Shown one piece after another: positions 35,797 through 41,370 of a stretch of 41,370 bases of DNA. The stretch comes from Phenylobacterium sp. (lineage in GTDB: Bacteria; Pseudomonadota; Alphaproteobacteria; Caulobacterales; Caulobacteraceae), in contig NZ_JAUXSP010000016.1 in NCBI RefSeq assembly GCF_030679875.1, positions 1-41,370 on the forward strand. Reading direction: 5' to 3'. How positions within the stretch are numbered: the stretch's first letter is position 1; each line of letters starts with the position of its first letter. The notes below the pieces were generated by a model, which saw only the letters and a program-made list of their open reading frames with translations, did not search any database and had not been told where the DNA came from. The translations under genes were made by a program, and so were the position numbers.

Positions 35797-36516
35797 GTGG
35801 ATCGAGCGGTGTCGCGCGCGTTTTCCTTGCTTGAGAGCCTCGCCAGCGCGAGCGAGCCGCTGCGGCTGATAGAGGTCGCTCAACTCGCCGGACTCCAGAA
35901 GAGCACCGCCCACAGACTCTTGGGGACCTTGGTCGAGCTGGGCTATGTGCGGCAGGAGGCCTCGGGTCGCTATGGCGCCACCCTGCGGACCTGGGAGTTC
36001 GGCGCCCGGACGGTCGCCCAGCTTCCGATCAAGCGCATCGCGGCCGGCTTCATTCATGGTCTGCATCGGACAATCGGCGAGACGGTCAGCCTGACCCTGC
36101 TCTCGGGACTGGACGTCATCTATCTGGACAAGCTCATCGCCCCGCGCCCTGTGCAGTTTCGCACCAGCGTCGGCAGCCGCGTGCCCGCCCTGTTTACAGC
36201 CAGCGGCAAGGCCATGCTGAGCCGGCGGCCGGACGGGGTTGAACTCGCAAGGCAGTCGGCGGAGCTACACGGGCTGGATATCGCCGCCGTCAGCGCCGAG
36301 CTCGATGAGGCGCGGTCGCGTGGCTATGCGATCTCCAGCTACAGCCCTGGCGTCTTGAGCATCGGCGTCGCGGTGGAAGCCGGGAGCGCCGCCGCCGAGG
36401 CGGGCCTCTCCGTCTCAGCCCCCAGCGAACATCTCGTCGGCGCCGACCGCGACGCGGTCATCGGGGCCCTGCTCGAGGCGGGCGCGCGCATGAGCGAGGC
36501 GCTCGCCCAGCCATGA
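35797..36516 (+). CDS. IclR-family transcriptional regulator
   Basis: A 239-residue regulator with an N-terminal winged helix-turn-helix (about 3-58: LIEVAQLAGLQKSTAHRLL, then LVELGYVRQE) and a C-terminal IclR effector domain (about 70-235). The conserved segments of that domain are GETVSLTLLSGLDVIYLDKL, VGSRVPALFTASGKAML and RSRGYAISSYSPGVLSIGV. IclR proteins usually respond to an aromatic or carboxylic acid intermediate of the pathway they control. GTG 35797 is the start, with GGAG about 10 bases upstream. It overlaps the MmgE/PrpD gene by four bases (ATGA), so it is the first gene of that operon. Confidence 0.92.
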   Translation: MDRAVSRAFSLLESLASASEPLRLIEVAQLAGLQKSTAHRLLGTLVELGYVRQEASGRYGATLRTWEFGARTVAQLPIKRIAAGFIHGLHRTIGETVSLTLLSGLDVIYLDKLIAPRPVQFRTSVGSRVPALFTASGKAMLSRRPDGVELARQSAELHGLDIAAVSAELDEARSRGYAISSYSPGVLSIGVAVEAGSAAAEAGLSVSAPSEHLVGADRDAVIGALLEAGARMSEALAQP

Positions 36517-37895
36517 CCTCACCTGGGCCGCTCTCCATCACCCGAACGCTCAGCGCCTACGTCGCCGGCGCCTTGGCCGCCGATCCGCCCGCATCCCATC
36601 GTGAACTCGGGCGGCTGCACATCCTCGACACCCTGGCGGCCATGGTCGCTTGCCGTGATCTTGAGCCGGCCCTCCTGGCGCGCAACTACGCCCTGTCCCT
36701 CAGCGGCCCCTGCGGGACCACCACCATGCTGGCGACGAACGAGCGCGCCGGCCTGGTTGACGCGGCCTTCGCCAGCGCCATGACCGGGCACGCCGCGGAG
36801 ATCAACGACTTCATCCCCTCCGCCTTCGTCCAGCCCGGGCCCGCGGTGGTGTCGGTCACCCTGGCCCTCGCCGAGACGCGGGGCGCGAGCGGCGCCGATC
36901 TGCTGCGCGCCGTCATGGCGGGGTATGAGTTGGCCGGCCGCCTCCCCAAGGCCCTTGGCCTTGCCAATCTTCGCCGGGCGGGCGTCGCCAACCACGGGAT
37001 CGGTCCGCTGTTCGGATCAGCCGCCGCGGCCGCCGCCCTGCTGAGGCTGACTCCGGCGCAGGTCGATGATGTGTGGACCTTCTGCGCGCAGCAGGCCGGC
37101 GGCTCATGGCAATGGCTGCTGGACGTCGAGCACATCGAGAAGGCCTTCGTCTTCGCCGGCATGGGCGCCCGCGATGGGCTGCACGCGACCCTGATGGTGG
37201 AGGCCGGCTTCCGCGGCGTCAGGCAAGCCCTGGACCATCCCGCCGGATGGCTGCACGGCGGCGTCTTCGCTGGCGGGGACAGCAACCACGCCTATCTGGT
37301 CGAAGGGCTTGGCCAACGGTCCGAACTGCCCTTGACCGCCTACAAGCGCTATCCGGTGGGGGGGCCGACCCAGCCGGCGGTCGAGGCCCTCCTGTCCCTG
37401 TTGCCCGCCATCGCCGGAGCGCCCGTCGAAGCCGTGAAGATCGAGATGCCCGGCCGCTGGGAAGCGTTCCGGGACGCGGCCATGCCAGCGCTCAACCTGC
37501 GCTACCTCACCGCCATCATTCTGCTCGACGGACGCCTGGACTTCGTATCGGCGCAGAGTCTGGAGCGGATGGCCGGCGATGAGGGGGTGCGCGCCCTAAT
37601 GGACCGCGTGAAGATCGCACATGATCCGGCGCAGGAAGCCCGACCGGGCGAGCCCCGAACGGAGTCGGCCCGCGTCAGCGTGCGGCTGGAGGGGGGCCGA
37701 GATGTGCACGCCTATACCCCGCACGTCCTGGGCTTTCCCTCCCATCCCATGACCGCGGCCGATGTGGAAGCCAAGGCGCTGGACCTTATGGCGCCCCACC
37801 TGGGCGTGGCCCGCGCAAAGGCGGTGATCGAGGCGGTGCGAGGGATTGAGCACATGGCCGCGGCCCGCGACCTGATCGCCCTCATCGCCCGCTAG
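36513..37895 (+). CDS. MmgE/PrpD family protein
   Basis: A 460-residue protein of the MmgE/PrpD fold. Known members dehydrate 2-methylcitrate, decarboxylate cis-aconitate, or epimerise/isomerise small di- or tricarboxylates. The helical domain (about 1-265 plus C-terminus) contains MTGHAAEINDFIPSAF at the active-site loop position (commonly GHALDFDD-like) and NHGIGPLFGSAAAAAALL. The small domain (about 280-400) has TAYKRYPVGGPTQPAVEALL, where other members have a Lys-Tyr-Pro-Cys stretch. The differences from PrpD at both places suggest a substrate other than 2-methylcitrate. The next gene starts 24 bases on, and it is translationally coupled to iclR. Confidence 0.88.
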   Translation: MTSPGPLSITRTLSAYVAGALAADPPASHRELGRLHILDTLAAMVACRDLEPALLARNYALSLSGPCGTTTMLATNERAGLVDAAFASAMTGHAAEINDFIPSAFVQPGPAVVSVTLALAETRGASGADLLRAVMAGYELAGRLPKALGLANLRRAGVANHGIGPLFGSAAAAAALLRLTPAQVDDVWTFCAQQAGGSWQWLLDVEHIEKAFVFAGMGARDGLHATLMVEAGFRGVRQALDHPAGWLHGGVFAGGDSNHAYLVEGLGQRSELPLTAYKRYPVGGPTQPAVEALLSLLPAIAGAPVEAVKIEMPGRWEAFRDAAMPALNLRYLTAIILLDGRLDFVSAQSLERMAGDEGVRALMDRVKIAHDPAQEARPGEPRTESARVSVRLEGGRDVHAYTPHVLGFPSHPMTAADVEAKALDLMAPHLGVARAKAVIEAVRGIEHMAAARDLIALIAR

Positions 37896-37919
37896 CCGTA
37901 CTGTCGGAGGAGACAAGAC

Positions 37920-39461
37920 ATGACCCCCCTCACCCAGCCTGCCACCGCCGAAGACCTGGTCATTGTCGAGACGGCTCAGGGCAAGGTGGGCGGCCGCCGC
38001 CGCGCGGGCGTCAGCGTCTTCAAGGGCATGCGGTATGGCGCCGACACCGGCGGGGCCAACCGCTTCCGGCCGCCGCAGCCGCTGGAGCCTTGGACCGGGG
38101 TCCAGGACGCCGTCGCCTATGGCGACCAGTCGCCCCAGATGCGCGGCATGTTGGCCGACAAGGGGCCGATGAGCGAAGACTGCCTGCGCGTGAACGTCTG
38201 GACGCCGGCCACCGACGGCGCCGGGCGGCCGGTCATGCTGTGGTTCCACGGCGGTGGGTTCGAGGCGGGTTCGGCGTCACAGAAGGTCTATGACGGGACG
38301 CGCCTCGCCCTGCGCGGCGACGTGGTCGTGGTCAGCATCAATCACCGTCTCAATGTCTACGGGCACTGCTACCTCGGCGATCGCCTGGGCCCAGCCTACG
38401 CCGGGTCCGGCAATGCCGGCTATCTCGACCTGATCGCGGCCATGCGCTGGGTGCGGGAGAACATCTCCGCCTTTGGCGGCGATCCCGACAATGTCACCCT
38501 CTTTGGGCAGTCCGGCGGAGGTCGCAAGGTCAGCCTCTGCTATGCGGGCGCAGACGCCCAGGGCTTGTTCGCCCGCGGCATCGTCCAGAGCGGCTCGCAC
38601 CTGCGGATCCAGACGCCGGAACAGGCCAGCCGCCTGACCGACGCCCTGTTGGCGCAACTGGAGATCGCGCCGGCCGACATCGACAAGCTGCTCTCCGTGC
38701 CTATCGAGGCCCTGACCCGGGCGCAGCTGCGGGTGATGCGCGAGATGCGCTCGCGCTTCTCGCCGGTGCTCGACGGGCTGGCCTTTACCGAGCACCCGTT
38801 CGTCCCCCACGCGCCGGCGCGGTCCAATCACCTCCCGATGATGGTCGGCACCACTCGTACCGAACTCTCCAACCAGCTGGGCTATGAGGACGGCGCGTTT
38901 GATCTGGATATGGCCGAGCTGCGCCGCCGTGTGGGCCGCTTCGTCCCGACCGAGGACGTCGACCAGGCCATCGCCACCTTCCGCGCGGCGTCGCCGGAGG
39001 CCACGCCCTCCGAGCTTTACTTCACCCTCGCTTCAGCCCGCGGCTATGTGCGCGACGCGACCATCATGGCCGAGCAGCGGGTGGGGGCGCAGGCGGCGCC
39101 GACCTATCTCTATCAGTTGACCTGGCGCTCGCCGGCCGACGACGGGAAGCACATCAGCCAGCACACGCTGGACCTGCCCTTCATGTTCGACAATGTCGCC
39201 GCCGCCCTCCACCTGACCGGGCCGGAGAGCGAGGAGACCCGCGCCATGGCCAACGCCATGGCCGACACCTGGATCAGCTTTGCGCGCACCGGCGACCCCA
39301 ACAACGCCGCCATCCCCACCTGGCCGCCCTACGACCTGACCGATCGCGCGACGATGCTGTTCGAGGTCCCGACCCGACTGGCGAGCGACCCCTGGGCCGC
39401 TGAACGCGAATTTATGAGCCGCTACGAAACCCAGCAGATGGGCCGCACCCTGCACCGCTGA
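37920..39461 (+). CDS. Type-B carboxylesterase family protein 1 (no signal peptide)
   Basis: A 513-residue alpha/beta-hydrolase of the carboxylesterase type-B family. The oxyanion motif HGGGF is at 110-114. The Ser nucleophile is Ser 198 in NVTLFGQSGGG, where the family norm is GESAG. The catalytic His is probably in SQHTLDLPFMFDN near 415. Conserved EDCLRVNVWTP (86-96) precedes the oxyanion loop. There is no signal peptide, so a cytosolic location is expected, unlike the next gene. It lies 24 bases after the MmgE/PrpD gene with AGGAGA before the ATG. The likely reaction is hydrolysis of an ester (or lactone) of a carboxylic acid; the substrate is unknown. Confidence 0.87.
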   Translation: MTPLTQPATAEDLVIVETAQGKVGGRRRAGVSVFKGMRYGADTGGANRFRPPQPLEPWTGVQDAVAYGDQSPQMRGMLADKGPMSEDCLRVNVWTPATDGAGRPVMLWFHGGGFEAGSASQKVYDGTRLALRGDVVVVSINHRLNVYGHCYLGDRLGPAYAGSGNAGYLDLIAAMRWVRENISAFGGDPDNVTLFGQSGGGRKVSLCYAGADAQGLFARGIVQSGSHLRIQTPEQASRLTDALLAQLEIAPADIDKLLSVPIEALTRAQLRVMREMRSRFSPVLDGLAFTEHPFVPHAPARSNHLPMMVGTTRTELSNQLGYEDGAFDLDMAELRRRVGRFVPTEDVDQAIATFRAASPEATPSELYFTLASARGYVRDATIMAEQRVGAQAAPTYLYQLTWRSPADDGKHISQHTLDLPFMFDNVAAALHLTGPESEETRAMANAMADTWISFARTGDPNNAAIPTWPPYDLTDRATMLFEVPTRLASDPWAAEREFMSRYETQQMGRTLHR

Positions 39462-39477
39462 GCCGGAGGACATCCCT

Positions 39478-41088
39478 ATGACGACAGACCGCCGATCCTT
39501 TATCGCCGCTGGCGGCGCCGCCCTCGGCCTGGTGGCGGCCGGCCCGGTTCGGGCCGCCGAAGACAAGCTGTTCCCCATCGTCGAAACCGCCACGGGCAAG
39601 GTCCGCGGGGTCAGCTCAGGTGGAATCGCCGTCTTCAAGGGCCTGCGCTACGGCGCGGACTCCGCCGGGGCCAATCGCTTCCTGCCGCCCCAGCCTGTCG
39701 CGCCCTGGAGCGGCGTCCGCGACGCCTTCGACTATGGCAATATCGCGCCGCAGATCCCTGGCAATCGGCGGCACGTCTATGCCGACCTGATCCTGAACGA
39801 CATCCAGCCGGGCGGCATGGGCGAGGACTGCCTCGTCCTCAATCTCTGGACGCCGGAGCCCAACGCCAATCGCAAGCGCCCGGTCATCGTGCGCTTCCAT
39901 GGCGGCGGCTTCTACGGCGGGTCCTCCAACAATCCGGGCGGCGACGGCGAGATGCTGGCCCGCTTCGGCGACTGCGTGGTCGTCACCGTCAATCATCGCC
40001 TGAGTGCGCTCGGCTATCTCTATCTGGGTGATGAGGGCCCCTTCGCCGACTCCGGCGCGGCCGGCATGTCCGATCTGGTCGCCGCGCTGCAATGGGTGGC
40101 GCGCAACGTGGAAGCCTTCGGGGGCGACCCAGCACGCGTGATGATCATCGGCCAGTCTGGCGGCGGCGCGAAGGTGAGCCACCTGATGGCCATGCCCGGG
40201 GCGAAGGGCCTGTTCTCCAGCGCCGGCGTGATGAGCGGCTCGTCCCTGACCTCGATGACCCGCGAGCAGGCTGACAAGGCGTCGAGCCAGTTGTTGCAAC
40301 GGCTGGGCCTGGGGCGACACCAGGTCCAGGCGCTGCAGGCCGTCCCATTCACGACATTGCTGGCCGCCCAGGCCGACGTCGAGGCTGAGGAACGCCGCCG
40401 CGGCGAGGCGCCCCGCTCCTTCGCGCCCGTCCTGGGTGAGGCTATTCCGCACCACCCTTTCACGCCTGGAGCCCCGGAGGAGTCCCGGGACATCCCTCTG
40501 GTGGTGTCCACGGCCCTGGACGAGCGGACCTATCGCGAGACACGGTTCGATGTGACGTGGGAGGAGGTGCTCGGGAGCCTGCAAAAGCGCGTCGGCGAGG
40601 ACGCCCAGATGCTGCTCGACGCCTATCGAGACGAGACCCCCGCAGCGACCCCCTTTATCATCAACGCCAGGATCGCCAGCGACACCTATTTCAGACTGTC
40701 AGCCAACCTGATGCTGGAGCGCCGGGTCGCGGCGGGCGGCGCGCCCACCTGGGCCTATCTATGGGAAGCGCCAAGCCCGGCTTTTGACGGGCGCTATGGC
40801 GCCGTGCACGGGATCGACGTCGCCTATTCCATGCACGATATCCGCTTCCCCCTGGCCGGTCCTACCCGGGACAATCTGCGGCTCGCCGACGAAATCGCCG
40901 GCGCCTGGGTGGCCCTGGCGGCGACGGGCGAGCCGAACAATCCGAAGACGCCGCAGTGGCCCGCCTACGACCTGACGGATCGAACAACCCTGGTCTTCGG
41001 ACACCCGACCCGGGCGGAGAAGGATCCTCGCGGATTTTTCCGGGACTATTGGGCCAAGCGAGCGGCGGCGCGCGCCAGTGGAGGGTGA
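39478..41088 (+). CDS. Type-B carboxylesterase family protein 2 (Tat-exported)
   Basis: A 536-residue paralogue of the preceding gene. It begins with a Tat-like signal: DRRSFIAAGGAALGLVAAG, with cleavage near residue 26 (VRA-AE). EDCLVLNLWTP (116-126), the oxyanion loop HGGGF (141-145) and the Ser nucleophile in MIIGQSGGG (Ser 227) are intact; the probable catalytic His is in GAVHGIDVAYSM near 444. Its predicted export suggests an outer role on the ester substrate, with the cytosolic paralogue acting inside. It starts 16 bases after its neighbour's stop, with GGAGGACAT upstream. Both enzymes have GQSGG where most relatives have GESAG. Confidence 0.87.
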   Translation: MTTDRRSFIAAGGAALGLVAAGPVRAAEDKLFPIVETATGKVRGVSSGGIAVFKGLRYGADSAGANRFLPPQPVAPWSGVRDAFDYGNIAPQIPGNRRHVYADLILNDIQPGGMGEDCLVLNLWTPEPNANRKRPVIVRFHGGGFYGGSSNNPGGDGEMLARFGDCVVVTVNHRLSALGYLYLGDEGPFADSGAAGMSDLVAALQWVARNVEAFGGDPARVMIIGQSGGGAKVSHLMAMPGAKGLFSSAGVMSGSSLTSMTREQADKASSQLLQRLGLGRHQVQALQAVPFTTLLAAQADVEAEERRRGEAPRSFAPVLGEAIPHHPFTPGAPEESRDIPLVVSTALDERTYRETRFDVTWEEVLGSLQKRVGEDAQMLLDAYRDETPAATPFIINARIASDTYFRLSANLMLERRVAAGGAPTWAYLWEAPSPAFDGRYGAVHGIDVAYSMHDIRFPLAGPTRDNLRLADEIAGAWVALAATGEPNNPKTPQWPAYDLTDRTTLVFGHPTRAEKDPRGFFRDYWAKRAAARASGG

Positions 41089-41207
41089 CGCCAGCATCGT
41101 CGAGGGAGATCACCACGCCCCTGAGGTCCCGCGCGGCACTCAGGGCGCTTGGCGTGCGGCGGCGGGGATTCAGGCAGTTGGCGCTCAGCTGAGGGGTCAG
41201 ACAGCAA

Positions 41208-41240
41208 AAAGCCGCCGGACGGGTTGCGTCAGGCGGCTTT
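41208..41240 (-). terminator. Terminator of the initiator tRNA gene
   Basis: The arms AAAGCCGCC (41208-41216) and GGCGGCTTT (41232-41240) form a stem with an inner mismatch and further pairs (GAC/GTC). On the minus strand a run of five Ts (41210-41206) follows. It ends the tRNA transcript and may also act on the plus-strand esterase operon, which ends 119 bases upstream. Confidence 0.8.
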
Positions 41241-41249
41241 GAGATGATT

Positions 41250-41326
<77 letters not shown>

Positions 41327-41370
41327 GCAGATGGGATTGGCGCGTGTTGGTGCGCCTATGTGTGCTGGCA

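Overview
The window is a GC-rich chromosomal segment from an alphaproteobacterium, most probably of the Caulobacteraceae (Phenylobacterium- or Caulobacter-like). This rests on gene content and order (mreB-mreC, leuA and a class I aspartate aminotransferase close together, an HWE-type kinase, a COQ4 protein, the DUF4169 and ribbon-helix-helix small-protein pair, large TonB receptors) and on promoter-like sequences of the alphaproteobacterial type. I saw no insertion sequence, integrase, phage gene or CRISPR array.

Region 1 (1-10990) is mostly housekeeping. On the minus strand lie mreB and mreC (mreC runs off the left edge), a DMT-family transporter and leuA. Upstream of leuA is a 23-codon leucine-rich leader ORF followed by a terminator-like hairpin, which is the layout of a ribosome-mediated attenuator. 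Then come a TVP38/TMEM64 membrane protein, a small lipoprotein, an aspartate aminotransferase, a DUF2171 protein, a CHASE-HWE sensor kinase, and a DUF4169 / COQ4 / ribbon-helix-helix cluster.

Region 2 (11005-30754) looks like a D-amino-acid scavenging island. Two signal-peptide-bearing D-aminoacylase-like amidohydrolases (minus) diverge from a TonB-dependent receptor and a third paralogue (plus). The two divergent promoters carry the same 16-bp element at the same distance from TTGACA. A five-gene MoxR-DUF58-VWA-VWA-BatD operon follows. On the opposite strand is a LysR regulator, then dgcN (DUF1611), dgcA (enolase-superfamily N-acetyl-D-glutamate racemase) and an acidic-amino-acid:cation symporter. 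Read together: N-acyl-D-amino acids or peptides enter through the receptor, are deacylated in the periplasm, D-Glu/D-Asp-type products enter through the symporter, and DgcN/DgcA convert D-Glu by way of N-acetyl-Glu. That scheme is inference; the gene families are clear.

Region 3 (30925-35521) is a sensory module with visibly higher A/T content than its surroundings: a soluble globin-coupled chemoreceptor followed by a hybrid histidine kinase on the minus strand, facing a LuxR-type response regulator with a probable TTG start. The divergent spacer is A/T-rich and holds two perfect inverted repeats.

Region 4 (35709-41088) is an IclR-controlled operon: IclR, MmgE/PrpD-family protein, and two type-B carboxylesterase-like proteins, one without a signal peptide and one with a Tat-type signal. 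A perfect inverted repeat upstream of iclR is the obvious operator candidate. The substrate is unknown. The window ends with an initiator tRNA-Met gene (minus) and its terminator.
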